Below the pieces are notes generated by a model, which saw only the letters and a program-made list of their open reading frames with translations, was not told the origin of the DNA and made no database searches. From Culex pipiens pallens (Eukaryota > Arthropoda > Insecta > Diptera > Culicidae), in assembly GCF_016801865.2 (NCBI RefSeq), contig NC_068938.1, positions 19,588,873 to 19,652,872 on the forward strand: a stretch of 64,000 nucleotides of DNA, written 5' to 3'. The translations under genes and the position numbers were made by a program. Shown here one piece after another: positions 10,301 through 21,839 of the stretch. Position 1 is the stretch's first letter. Every line of letters starts with the position of its first letter.

Positions 10301-13300
10301 ATACTATCAAACAACATTTTATTAAAAAAAAATCAGATGCAAAAACAAATTTGCAATCGAAAATCAATGCATTTTTTGATAAAGTGCGCCGTTTCAAGTT
10401 ATAAACTTATCAGGTATTTTTTTTTTTTTTTTTTTTCAAAAAATGATCAGTTTTTTGCAATTTTTTTATACTTAAACAACACCTTTGCCAAAAGTATTTT
10501 TAAATGGCTGGGAAATTCTTTTTTAAGAATTAGTTGATCGTTGGTCGCTGAGATACAGTTTCTGAAAGTTTAAATTTTAATAAAATTCAATTATTTCTGT
10601 GTCATTCTTATTAGATCTAACTGTACACATGGTTCGATTTTCAATAGAAATCATTCAAAAATTTTAAAGTCATGACCAGCGATGGAAGAATCCTCATAAA
10701 AAAAAAACTTTTTGACGCTCATTTAAAAAAAACAGTAAATTCGGAAAGGAACACGGCCCTCTCTCCCTCGCGCACGGAAGATCGGTAAAATCATCATTTA
10801 GATTTTTCAACGGAACACCAATTTCACTAATACAACAGGTGCAACTTCACACGTCGAAAAATGACTTGTAAGTTTTCATAGATGACGATTGTTTGTAAAC
10901 AAGGCAAAATCAATTAATTTTAGCGGTTCCAACAATGAGATTTCCAAAAAATCTTAACCGACTGATTTTCTCCGAAATGTTCTTGAGAGATTTTTTTTAC
11001 CTGTTTCACCTCCTCTCTCTTTCGCGGGTGAAGAAAGATTGCAAGCAAAAAAGATTTTTTGCGATTATTCCTTACTTGGTCATGGCTAAAAAGGGCTAAA
11101 AAATCAATATTCCACCAAAGAGTGAAAACGTTTGAAACGTTAATCTTCATTTAAATTTTCAAAACATTTTTGTTGAAGTGATCAGAGAATTACTCAAATG
11201 ATTAATTTTATGCCATAGCAAATAGTTTATGAGAATTTAGAAAATTGAAAATTGAATTTAGAAAATTTAGTGCTGCATTAAAAAAATCGATTTTATTCGA
11301 AAAAAATCGATCAAGCCCAATTTTTTTTTTTTTTTTTTTGGGCCGAAATAATCAGACTTGTATTTTTTTTTTTTTTTTTTTTTTGGTTGGCGCTTAGAGT
11401 GACCAACGCCGTGTTAGGGTAGTCAGAAAAATTGCGGTTTTCGTCGATTTCACAAACACCACATTTTTCAATAAAAGTCTCTACGCCATTGCAACCCATT
11501 TTAGCTGTCTTGGACGCAAATGAAAGATGATTGATTGGGATTTAAGAGAAAAATGGTTCGGAGTTTCAAAAATTTAGCCTTATATTTGAAAAAGTCGTAT
11601 GAAAACTTGAAATGCGGTTTTGGAGGTCTCGGGACCAAAGAGCCTATGTCTGAAAATAGTTTTATCGGATTCTTCGGACAATTTAACATAACATATCTCA
11701 AGTAGAGAAGTTTTATTTAAAGGATTCCATGATATGAATTTTTGAAAATAAAAACTGGGGGTTTCGACTCGCCGTGCTTTAAAACGGGAAATTGACGGAA
11801 ACGGAAAAAATCTACTTTTTTTTAACTAAAACTACGATAGTTTTAAAACTTAGGCGATGACCTATACAACATGTACCAAATTTTTGTAATTGAAAGACGC
11901 AATTAAACAAATTGGAAAAAAAAATAAATATTTCAAATTTGAAAGCCTATTAATTTGTCAACAGGTTTCCACAACTTTGAGCAGCCACCCTGCCATAAAT
12001 ACTGACGAGGCGAGTATGTTGCGGGGGTGAGTGGTGGCGGAGTAGGCTGGGGAGGCCAGGAAGAACAGTTATTAATGGCACCGGTGTGCTTTATCTTGGG
12101 TACCCGTTTAGCATTTTAAAGCCATTTGTTTTGGGGAGGCCCCCCCGTCGTTGCTGCTTTTTTGATTGCTTTCGGGGACGGGGGACACACGGGCCGGAAT
12201 TGATTTGAGGACACACATTGGACACAAACACACACAATCTGACACGTGGATTGATAATACTCACTCGTACTGGAAGTAAATGTCGCTGCAATCGTCCGGC
12301 AGCATGACCGTGACGCCAAACACGGTAAAGATCGGCGTCGGATGGCACACGGACGTGAGGGACAGGTTCGCAAAGAGCAGGAGGGCGAGCAGCGAGCAGA
12401 ACGATCCGGCCAGGAAGAACCGATGGTTGGAGCGGCCAACGCAGCAGTTCAGCCAGACGCTGTGGTGGTCCTGCTTGACGACGCACGTTCCGCACACCTT
12501 GCAGTGGTAGCTCCGCGGGGGCACGTACTTGCGGCACGCTTGGCACGCCAGCCGGCCGTCGCTTTCGTCCGAGTCTTCGCGGTCCGAGATGAGGATGGCA
12601 CTCTGGGAGTCACCGTTGGCCTCGTCCTTGAAGCCACCGGCCCCGACTGGTTGGCCAACATGGTTCTGGCCGGCCCGTTGATTCGTTTTGTAAAAGCAAA
12701 AGAACGAAAGCGACATCAGCAGGACGAAGGCCAGGTTTTCTTCGGGGAGCAGCTCCAGCAGCGGAACCGTCGACTCAAACAGGATCACCAGGTAGATTCC
12801 ACTCCAGAACAGCCACAGCGAGAAGAACTTTGTCCTGTGAACACAAAGAGAGAGACACGTCATCAACCTTCACTTGCCAACCATCCCTCCTCCCTCCCTC
12901 ACACAACTCACTTTGGCAGCACTCGGCCCAGGAAGCGCTTCAGATACGCCAGCAGCACCGGAATCGCGGTGAAAATCACCAGACTGCAGTAAAAGTCCAC
13001 CGCGGCGAGCAGCTGCAGCGCCACCAGCAGCACCACCGGCAGCACATTGTCCACCGTGATCTGCTTGGCCCCGCCGCGCCACGGGATCCGGATCCGGTCC
13101 TGGAACGTCAGCAGCATCCCGCGCTGCCTGTCCACCGGGATGGGACGGCCAGAAATGAATCTGCTCCCCCCGCGCGATCCGTTCGTCACGGCCGACAGTC
13201 GACGACAGAACAAAACCGGAGGCCAACCAGAGCCAGCCAGCCAAAGTGGTGTACGGCAGAGTAGGTACCAAGAATAAGGCGAAAAAATCAATAACAAATG

Positions 13301-16300
13301 CGGTCAACTTTCGCCAGCCTATGCGGCAAATGTGGTGGGTCGCGGGGGTGTTCAGTTTGGCACGGATTAAAGGGCGATTAGAGAAAAGAGTGAGAGAAGT
13401 GGTGAGAGGGGAAAGTGTTTTTTTTATGAAAAAGCGACAAACAACAAAATAATCTAATTCTACTGATTTTGTGATTTTATGATTTTATGATTTCATGATT
13501 TCATGATTTTATGATTTTATGATTTTATAATTTTATGATTTATGTTTTATGTTTTATGTTTTATGTTTTATGTTTTATGTTTTATGTTTTATGATTTTAT
13601 GATTTTATGATTTTATGATTTTATGATTTTATGATTTTATGATTTTATGATTTTATGATTTTATGATTTTATGATTTTATGATTTTATGATTTTATGATT
13701 TTATGATTTTATGATTTTATGATTTTATGATTTTATGATTTTATGATTTTATGATTTTATGATTTTATGATTTTATGATTTTATGATTTTATGATTTTAT
13801 GATTTTATGATTTTATGATTTTATGATTTTATGATTTTATGATTTTATGATTTTATGATTTATGTTTTATGTTTTATGTTTTATGTTTTATGTTTTATGT
13901 TTTATGTTTTATGTTTTATGATTTTGTTGCAATAAGTTTTGATTTTTCTTACACAAAAGTTAACAAGTTGTGTGAAACATTCTACAAACCACACAAAAAT
14001 TACATTTGCCCAAAATGTTATTTTTGTAATGTTATGAACGATTTATTCATATTGATTTTAACCTTTCTTTTGTTTATCCTATTCTTATTTATTTATTCAG
14101 GTAGATGAAAATCGATAATTATTTATTTAGACCAATGGCAAAGTACAGAATTCATGACAAAAATAATTTAGTTTATTTGAAAAATGAGACAAGCGCTGAA
14201 AAAACAGAATTAATTTAAAAAGCAGTTGTTTCTAAAATATATAGAATTTGCCGAACATTTAAAATTCAACAGCCAACATTTTTTTTAAATTGCTTTTTAT
14301 TTTATCAAATATTTGAAAAAAATATATCTTCAACAAATGTCATGAACAGAAAACAAGGGAAAAATTATTTTAATTTTTATATTTAATTTGCTAACTTTTT
14401 TCAAATTTAATAAATTACGTTATTTTTCTCATTATTTCATAGTTAAAAATAACGGAGGAGAAGATTTAAAAAACATCAAAAATATTTTGCAATGCATGCC
14501 AGTTGTGATAGGTACTTCAAGTTTTAGTATAATAATTTTAATGTTCAGTATAGTAATCGAGGCCACATTTTGGAGTCTATTATTTGATAGGTATTTGGAA
14601 GACCTTTTTTTTAATTTAATAGGCAATCAATATTCAAATTTGACTAAAACAGGGTCGCAGAACTTAAATTTAATGTTAAAAGTAAGAAAATAAAAAAAAA
14701 TACAAAAAAACATTTTTGTTTCGTGATTCGATTATCCGAAGTCCCATACAAACCTTCGGATAATCGAAACTTCGGATAATAGACGCCTCGGATAATCGAG
14801 TCTGTACAATACAGTCCAGATTATCCGAAGGTTTGTATGGGATCTGGGATAATCGAATCATGAACCAAAAAAATCGTATGTTAAATTTTTGTACTTAGCA
14901 TCAAAGTCGAGTTCTGCGACCCCATTTTGGCAAAATCAGAATAATTGATTGCCAATTAAATCAGAAAATGCATTTATTTTTTTAAATTTCATCACCACCA
15001 CCTTGGATTTGAAAATTTGAAATCACTTCGAGTGATTTCGAGTCTGGGCTGTTTTATTGAACTGAGATATTACTGAATTAGAGATTTGGGTAGAAACAAA
15101 AAAAAAAGGAAAATTTGGAGAAAAAATTTAAGAACTCAAGCAACTTATATTTATTTGAACCAAAAAAACCATTTTTCTTCATCATGCATTTGTGCATTGA
15201 AAAAGTGATTTCCTGATTTATTTTGTGTCTTCGGGAAAGTTGTATTTATAGATTTAAAAAATATAATTGAAACAGCATACCGTTCCCGATATTTTTTTTA
15301 AATTTTTGGACATGTTCTAGATGAAAAAAAATACTTATTAAAAACTATAGAGCCAGGCCTGCCCAACGTCCGGCCCGCGGGTCGGATCCGGCCCCTGAAG
15401 CCATTTCATCCGGCCCGCGACGGCTTTTCAAAATAGTTCTATGACCGGCCCTTAAGGCTGTACATGAAGTATCAAATAAATAAAATTATTGTTGGAATTT
15501 TGAAAATATAAGCTTGAGATCAAATTTTAACATGTTATAAGAACATTCTTAATGTTTGAATTTAATTTTTATAATTTTTATATTGATATTTTTTAACTTA
15601 AAAATTGTGCAGGAAAACAAAATTATCCATTTTGTAAAATTGTGAAATTGATGAAAAAAATTGGCTTGTTGTCTTAAAATTTACAAAAAGAGACCAAATG
15701 TAATTTCTTTCAGTTCAGTTTACTTCAAATTGAAGTTTTTTTTTCTATTTTCTTGTTTTTTAAATAAATAAGTACATAAGCAAAACTAATGTATTTTTGC
15801 AGAACAATCAAATTATTCATACTGAAAATAGATCGCTGCAAATATTTTAAAAATAATAAAAAATGTATCAAAAACTTAAAAAAATTGCAATTGAATGTTT
15901 TTTTTAATACATCAAGGTATTTAATTGCAATCGTCAAAAACAATATCTATACAATTTTAAACAAACAAAAATTAAAATAAGTCAAATAAACACATTTTTG
16001 AATGTTATCTTTGTTTTTCATTCTTAAAATCAAGATATATGAATCATATTTTGAACACTAGTTCTTTTATGTATTTACTTTAGAATAACCTAATCATAAG
16101 AAAATTTAAAAAATGTGTTTACTTTTTCAAATTTTATCAAATTTTAGTTCCGGCCCGCCACTGCTTCAGAAAAATCAGATCTGGCCCGCAGGGCCAAAAG
16201 GTAGGGCACCCCTGCTATAGACTATGGTACAAGCTGTAAAAAATCTTCGTTTATGTTATGGATTTTTGTAGAATTGTATTTGTTGATAAAATAATAATTA

Positions 16301-19190
16301 TGGCCAAAAAATATTTGATTTAAAAATTAAATTTCAAAATGAAAACACAATCTTGATTTTTATACTTCTTTTTTTTTTTGGTGATCAGATTTTTTTTTTA
16401 TAAATACACATATCTGAATATTTTATGCTGAAAAACTCAATTCAAAAGAAAAACAAAGAGATGTCAAAAACAACGCTAAACTGCTCTGATGAATTCCTAC
16501 TGTTTGTCACTTCCAAACCAATCGCGACTGAAAATTCTCTCATTTGCCCTCCCTCTCACTCCAATCGGGTAGTACAGCAAATGGCCCAGAGAGACCGATT
16601 GCGCTTTGTCGCTCAAAACTGTCTCAAAATAGTCTATAATCGGTTTGTTTTAATCACTAATTAAACTACTAAAAATCAATGTTATCAAAAACTTTTTGCG
16701 ATTGTTTTGTTTACAAAACATTTGAAAGCAATTTCCACCATGCCAAATTCAAATTGACGACAAACTATGGTAGTGCAGGCCAAAAGAGCGCCGCGCTGGT
16801 ATTTTGGTAGATGCTCTCTCCTCTCTGAGCATATTCGACTCTGGACGACGGACGGATCACTATGGGGTATTTCCACGGACGAATTTCCAACGAAGCGAGT
16901 GGCCAAAAATATGTGTTGACTTTTTTGTGCCTGTTTTGCAATGTTTGTTCTTGTTATCATAAAAAATAGATTAAATTTGTTTTTTTTTTATTTGAAAAAA
17001 AATATCTATTTTTAACGATTTTGTTTATAAGTGAATAAAATACCAAAAATAATATGAGTGTCGGTTTTTCCCATAGTGCGGAATGCTGGCAGCTAGCGAG
17101 TCGTGTTCGCTCACGAATGGTTGCGCGCATAAGTCGTCTAAGCTTCATCAGCGATGAGTGAGTGATTTTGACAAATTTTGGTTCGCTCGTTATACGGTTT
17201 TTTATATTATTTCATGTATCATTTTTCGAAAAATTTCAGGCTGGCTGATGTTGATGTTTAATACAAATTTCGACAGTTGAAAGTCTTCGTTTACAGAAGA
17301 GATTGTACTACATTAAATTTAAATCCAAAACGTTAAGAAAGTTTTTGTTCAGAGAATAATTGTTGTTGGAAGGAACGCCGTGATTAAATCTTTGAGTTTG
17401 GACTGCCGGTATAAATCATGCTAATATTTGGGATTCGTACTTAGTTTAGGGACCATCCATAAACCACGTGGACACATGAGGAGGGGGGCTCAGCAATTGT
17501 TCACGCTCCATACAAAAAATATTTGTTTTATATGGTAATTGTTCACGAGGGGAGAGTAAAATTGTAAAATAATTGTACATAATTTTAAAAAATCGTTATT
17601 TCATAAAAAAAAATAAAAAATCTTAATTTCATACAAACTTAAAATTTATAAAAAATCCTTTGATTTTTCCTAAATTCCTGCAAAAAAAAATCTTAAAATT
17701 CTTAAAATTCAACCATAAAACATTTTCAGCATTAAAATTTTAAAAAATAATTTTAAAATTAAAACTATTAAAATCGTGACGAACATTTAATGTATAAATG
17801 TAAAAAAAAAACGTTCGATTCAAAAATACCTGAATTGTTGAAAAAAGAGCTCAACAATAAGAAAAAAAAATGTAAGGCCAAAATTTCCTAAAATTCGTTA
17901 AATTTGTAAAATTACCAAAATTCCTGAGGCTCAGGAAAAAGTTTTGTTTTATAAGGTAATTATTCACGATGGGGGAGGGGTGGGGTCTTAGATTTCAAAA
18001 AAGTGTCTACGTGGATAATGGATGGTGCCTAACGGAAAACAGAGATAAGTTTGGAGAAAAATGAAAATGCTGAATATTTGAAATTAAAAATATATTTTGA
18101 ATAACTTCTTTAAGATCGGTCAGGATATCAAACAAATTATTTTCCGAGCACCCCTAGCAAGTACATCAATCAGGATGCGAAAAGGACACCCATCACACAT
18201 ACAGAGACACACACACGCACACATAACAACACACATACACACCGAACCACATTGAATATACATTGAAAGGCACGAAGACGACAAAGAAGACAGAGCGAAA
18301 GAAGAGCGAAGAAAACGTAACGAAACATAAAAAAAATAAAAATATTTACCCTTTTTTATGCCCTGCGCGCTTGACGTTCTGCTGGCGGTCGGGGGCTCGG
18401 TTGGCCAGCGACGAAGGATCTTTTTTTTTGCTTTTTTTGTATTTTGGGCAAAAATGTGAGTGATGATGTCCTATCTACAACAGCAGCAGCAGCTTGCTGG
18501 TCATGGTGGCCCCATTTGATTCATGATTTTTGGGGCCACTTCCGGCACACTCTTTGTACAGCACACAGTCTACAAACTAAACTAAACTAGAAAAAAAAAT
18601 CCGCGGCGGGTGTATGAAAAACTGATGAATGGCAACCCAAAGACGAGTGTTGAAGCGTGTGTCGTGTGTACTAAGCTGGTTGATGATTTGACGAAAAAAG
18701 AACACTCTAGTTTGGTCTATGTACACTTGTGTTGGAGGCCGGAGGAGGCCGGCAATATCACCGGAATTGCTCCGAATTGTGTTGCGCGAGACTGTGCCTG
18801 TCGGAAAAGGGCTTCAATCGCCGACGATGGTGATGGTTTGGCAAATCAATTTCTGCCGCTGCTCTGTAGACACACCACCAACCTCCACAAGACCATCCCC
18901 CACTCACAGACTTGCTTTTTGATGGACTAGTTTACAGCGCAGCCAGAGAGTTCTGATCAAAAATTGATTGCCACCCTTCACCGACTGAGACGCGGGAGGG
19001 CCACAGCACTTCACACAAACCTGTCGAAGGATTCGTCAACGTCGGTGCAGTTACAGCAGCACGCAAGAATGTGATTCCGGGCGGCGTTCCGGTCGTAGTA
19101 CTCGCAGCAGCACAGCGGATCCGTGTCCAGCTCCGGCTCGTAGCAGTCGTCTCTGATGTCACCCGGGTACGACGCAAAGTGCGAGTTCAT
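7359..19190 (-). CDS. ZDHHC23/GABPI-like DHHC-family protein with DHHS
   Basis: Five minus-strand exons (19190-19021, 13160-12912, 12834-12265, 7637-7562, 7466-7359) join with matching phases into 390 residues; human ZDHHC23 is about 409. Start ATG 19190. Residues 26-57 form the cysteine-rich N-terminal motif of ZDHHC23 (LCCCEYYDRN, then HILACCCNC). RIRIPWRGGAK (about 79-89) also fits that family. Four hydrophobic segments lie at 95-130 and 143-188. The cysteine-rich domain spans 234-280, with zinc ligands CQAC and HCKVCGTC intact. The catalytic tetrapeptide, residues 262-265, reads DHHS. More membrane segments follow, then a tail ending FCLGQ. Family members S-acylate proteins at ER/Golgi membranes. 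Drosophila GABPI, a DHHC-related protein, pilots beta4GalNAcTB to the Golgi, so a non-enzymatic chaperone role is plausible. The exon 2 acceptor (GGAGCAG) is weak in pyrimidines but gives exact family spacing. Confidence 0.85.
7638..12264 (-). other. Intron 3 of the ZDHHC23/GABPI-like gene
   Basis: A 4.6 kb AT-rich intron with donor GTGAGT and acceptor TTCTTGCAG. It contains a CT-rich tract near 8155-8170, the small hairpin element at 9892-9958, poly-T runs (10065-10083, 10415-10436, 11320-11385) and fragments related to the foldback family at window start (near 10225). No coding sequence is convincing, including a 130-codon open frame from 7860. Confidence 0.7.
9892..9958. repeat. Compact nested palindrome (MITE-like hairpin)
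   Basis: TTTTACACGG at the left pairs with CCGTGTAAAA at the right. Inside this, CACACACTATCAAA pairs with TTTGATAGTGTG across a short CGTTTG loop. The 67 bp stem-loop sits among TGTCAAAC-type repeats (9840-9890), which suggests the core of a larger decayed foldback element. Confidence 0.6.
13447..13925 (+). repeat. Octamer satellite (GATTTTAT)n and (GTTTTAT)n
   Basis: A long run of an 8 bp unit GATTTTAT fills about 13593-13858, flanked on both sides by shorter blocks of the 7 bp unit GTTTTAT (13543-13590 and 13861-13918). The symmetric block order suggests expansion of the inner unit within an older heptamer array. Confidence 0.9.
14605..14975. repeat. Foldback made of two head-to-head MITE halves
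   Basis: The left half (about 14605-14805) is the imperfect reverse complement of the right half (about 14808-14975). Shared landmarks, outside in, are GGCAATCAAT, GGGTCGCAGAACT, TCGTGATTCGATTATCC and CCCATACAAACCTTCGGATA. At the centre two outward motifs meet, GAGTCTGTA and TACAGTCCAG, only three bases apart. A related single copy lies at 54715-54780 (GAGTTCTGCGACCCC), with others at 1905-2015 and 23800. Confidence 0.7.
15354..16214. mobile_element. Non-autonomous hAT-like transposon (861 bp)
   Basis: The ends are CAGGCCTGCCC on the left and the complement of CAGGGGTGCCC on the right, followed inward by GGCCCGC-rich subterminal repeats (TCCGGCCCGCG, GATCTGGCCCGCAGGGCC). The flanks CTATAGAG and CTATAGAC form an 8 bp target duplication with one mismatch, as expected for the hAT superfamily. 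The interior is AT-rich and encodes nothing. Confidence 0.75.
17446..18032. mobile_element. MITE with GGACCATCCAT termini (about 590 bp)
   Basis: The left end TTAGGGACCATCCATAAACC and the right end, complement of TTAGGCACCATCCATTATCC, are matching terminal inverted repeats continuing into CACGTGGACAC and CACGTAGACAC. The interior is AT-rich with a subterminal repeat (TATGGTAATTGTTCACGAGG and TAAGGTAATTATTCACGATG). No reading frame. The exact target duplication is not clear. Confidence 0.75.
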
Positions 19191-19699
19191 GGCGACATCA
19201 TGCCGACGCCGAGTTAAAAGTTCACAAGGATTCGCAAAATTTTGGATTTCTGCACTTTTTTTTATCACTTTTTCACAGAAATTTTCAAAAGTAAATAAAT
19301 CATCTGACCGCGAGTGACGTTTGGGCAGTCGTCGCGGAAAACGACAACAAAACAAGGGTGGTGCTGAATGACAGAAGAAACGCACATACACGTTGTTAAA
19401 ATGTTATGCAAAATTTGAATTTAATCAATTTTGAGCGATTCTCAAAAAATTGAACAAGCAAGCCCGAAGAAACGCAGTCACGTTTTAAGAATAAAAAAAA
19501 ATCAGTTTTTTTAATCTAACATTGTAAAATTGTAGCATAAAAAAAATTAAAAGTTGCAGAATAGAAAAATGCCAAATCATAAAAATTAAAAATTTGTCAA
19601 ACTGTTAAACCCAATCAAAACAATAAAATTTAAGAATTGACGCGTTGTAAAATCGTAGTATAAAAAAATCGAAAAAAATAAACGTTGTTAAAATTTTTA

Positions 19700-20590
19700 A
19701 ATAGTTAAATCGTTAAAATGCTAAAATTCTAAAATTCCAAAATTCTAAAATTTCTAAAATTCTAGAATTTTATAATTCTAAAATTCTAAAATTCTAAAAT
19801 TCTCAAACTCTAAAATTCTAAAATTCTAAAATCCTACACACTTAGATTTTTATGCCGAACTTCGGCAAAATTCTGCCGAAATCAGAACAACTTATCGCTC
19901 GGCAGAAATATATGCCGAATCTCGGCAAAATGGCAGTCATTCTACCGAATTCTCGGAGAAAAAAGACAGTTAATATGCCGAAGTTCGGCATTTTTCTGCC
20001 GAAAAAATCAGTTGTTCTGTTTTCGGCAGAATTCTGCCGAGCTCGAAAATCAAAAATGACTGTATAAAATTCTAAAATTCTAAAATTCTAAAATTCTGAA
20101 ATTCTAAAATTCTAAAATTCTAAAATTCGAAAATTCGAAAATTCGAAAATTCGAAAATTCGAAAATTCTAAAGTTCTAAAATTCTAAAATTCTAAAATTC
20201 TAAAATTCTAAAATTCTAAAATTCTAAAATTCTAAAATTCTAAAATTCTAAAATTCTAAAATTCTAAAATTCTAAAATTCTAAAATTCTAAAATTCTAAA
20301 ATTTTAAAATTCTAAAATTCTAAAATTCTAAAATTCTAAAATTCTAAAATTCTAAAATTCTAAAATTCTAAAATTCTAAAATTCTAAAATTCTAAAATTC
20401 TAAAATTCTAAAATTCTAAAATTCTAAAATTCTAAAATTCTAAAATTCTAAAATTCTAAAATTCTAAAATTCTAAAATTCTAAAATTCTAAAATTCTAAA
20501 ATTCTAAAGTTCTTAAATTCTAAAATTTCTAAAACTTTAAAATTCTAAAATTCTAAAATTATAAAATACTAAAATTCTATAATTGTAATA
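19700..20590 (+). repeat. Octamer satellite (AAATTCTA)n
   Basis: A tandem 8 bp unit AAATTCTA, with a block of AAATTCGA near 20127-20165 and degenerate ends. It is interrupted by a MITE at about 19838-20066, which splits the array into two unequal parts. Confidence 0.9.
19838..20066. mobile_element. MITE inserted in the octamer array
   Basis: The termini are related inverted repeats. The left reads ATGCCGAACTTCGGCAAAAT then TCTGCCGAAATCAGAACAAC. The complement of the right reads GAGCTCGGCAGAATTCTGCC then GAAAACAGAACAAC. The short palindrome TGCCGAA/TTCGGCA recurs inside. It encodes nothing and lies wholly between array halves. Confidence 0.65.
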
Positions 20591-21401
20591 TTGCAAAATT
20601 AAAATGACAAAACAGATAAGTTAAGTTGAAATATTTAAATTTTTAAACTGTAAAATTTTAAAATAATTAACCTTAAAATCATAAGAAATCGAAAAAGAAC
20701 TAAACCCGATTTTTCGAGACCCTATTCCATGAATTCCTAAAATTCCCAAAAAATGTTATTATCTAAAAATTCTTCAAAATTGCGTAAATTTCTGGAATTA
20801 CTTAAATTTCTGAAATTACTTAAATTTCTGAAATTACTTAAATTTTGAAATTCATTTTTTATACGAAATGTAATTTTGGCAGCGCTGAAGTTTCCAATAG
20901 ACAGTCCGATGTTTAGAAAAAAATCTTGGAAATGCTTCGACAAAATATCAAAAGTAATTTCACATTTTTTATTTAAATTAAAATACATGGCCTCAACAAA
21001 CAATTTTTGGTTTTTTTTTGGTTAAAAAGTAAAATTAAACAAACAGACAAAATTATAGATTGTAAAAATGCAAGAAAAAATAATTATCAATTTGCTGAAA
21101 AAAAGTAAGATTGGAACTTATTTGCTACAATACAAGCTCTGCCTCTTAAGTAAAATAAAATTAAATATATAAAGTACACAAATTTACTATTTAAATCGTT
21201 TTTTAAATTTTCAGGATCACGACTTTCAGTCCTTAAACAACATAAAACATAATTTCACATATTAATGTATGCATTTTGTAAAAATCTAAAAATCTAGGAA
21301 TCTCGCAATCGAGAACGTCGAGGCAATGTTGTAGTGAACAATTTATTTTTATTTAGGTATTTATTTTAGAGCAATATTTTTTTCTTCATTACAAATTAAT
21401 T

Positions 21402-21543
21402 AGTCCTCGCTCTTAACCGCCAACCTCAGCCGGAACCGCCTCCCCCTCATCCCCCACCGGTTCCTTCTTCTTCATCTTCTCGCCAATCTCCTTGCTGCAC
21501 AGGTTCTTCAGCTTGTTAAAGTTGTCCGCGTTGAACCGGCACC
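21402..21543 (-). pseudogene. Inverted partial copy of SerRS exon 1
   Basis: These 142 bp are the reverse complement of 21973-22128 in the SerRS gene. They are nearly identical apart from one clear substitution and an internal deletion of about 14 bp (the GCCGGGGATTTGCT part). They code for residues about 45-96 of SerRS on the minus strand, but the deletion shifts frame. The arms are 429 bp apart, so this forms an inverted repeat across the SerRS promoter and start. Confidence 0.85.
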
Positions 21544-21839
21544 ATCAATTTTGGGTAGGTTTCATTTTTGCAAAAAATAACAAAAATATACCGATCACAT
21601 TGCATGATTCCCAGCAAGAGTGCATTGCAAGTTTTCGCATTCCCTTTCGTCATCTTTCGGCCCTGTCAAACCGCGACAACGAATCCATCATTCGCCACGT
21701 TTAGATCCCCGGCTCGGTTCTGCGGCAACATTTTTTTTCGCGAGTGTGTCCTTTTTCCGCTCCCCGTTCCTCGGACAAAAGGATTTCGTCATCCCTGGTA
21801 GTATCCACGTGAAAGGCAGAACAACCCCGAAGAAAAAAG

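Larger units (their letters stand above)
13161..19020 (-). other. Intron 1 of the ZDHHC23/GABPI-like gene
   Basis: A 5.9 kb intron (donor GTTTGT, acceptor GAGCAG). It carries the octamer array at 13447-13925, a foldback at 14605-14975, a hAT-like element at 15354-16214, a MITE at 17446-18032, and CA-rich and CAG-rich simple sequence at 18190-18245 and 18478-18495. The stretch 16220-17440 shows no feature I can name. Confidence 0.75.
19191..21401. other. Intergenic spacer between divergent genes
   Basis: The spacer runs from the ZDHHC23-like start toward the SerRS gene. It holds the octamer array and inserted MITE listed separately, flanked by AT-rich unstructured DNA (19400-19690 and 20590-21400). 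No gene was found. Confidence 0.6.

Noticed and set aside
8388..11996. A single 3.6 kb element with CAGGGTGGC ends spanning intron 3
   Set aside because: The end pair has several mismatches and the flanks show no target duplication; they may be unrelated solo ends.
13115..13117. ATG at 13117 as start of a shorter 319-residue ZDHHC23-like protein
   Set aside because: The upstream exon at 19021-19190 joins in phase and restores the family's N-terminal motif and spacing.
12870..13307. Frame with a hydrophobic N-terminus as the start of the ZDHHC23-like gene
   Set aside because: It starts at TTG, is out of frame with the next exon, and the real N-terminus with its Cys cluster is at 19190-19021.
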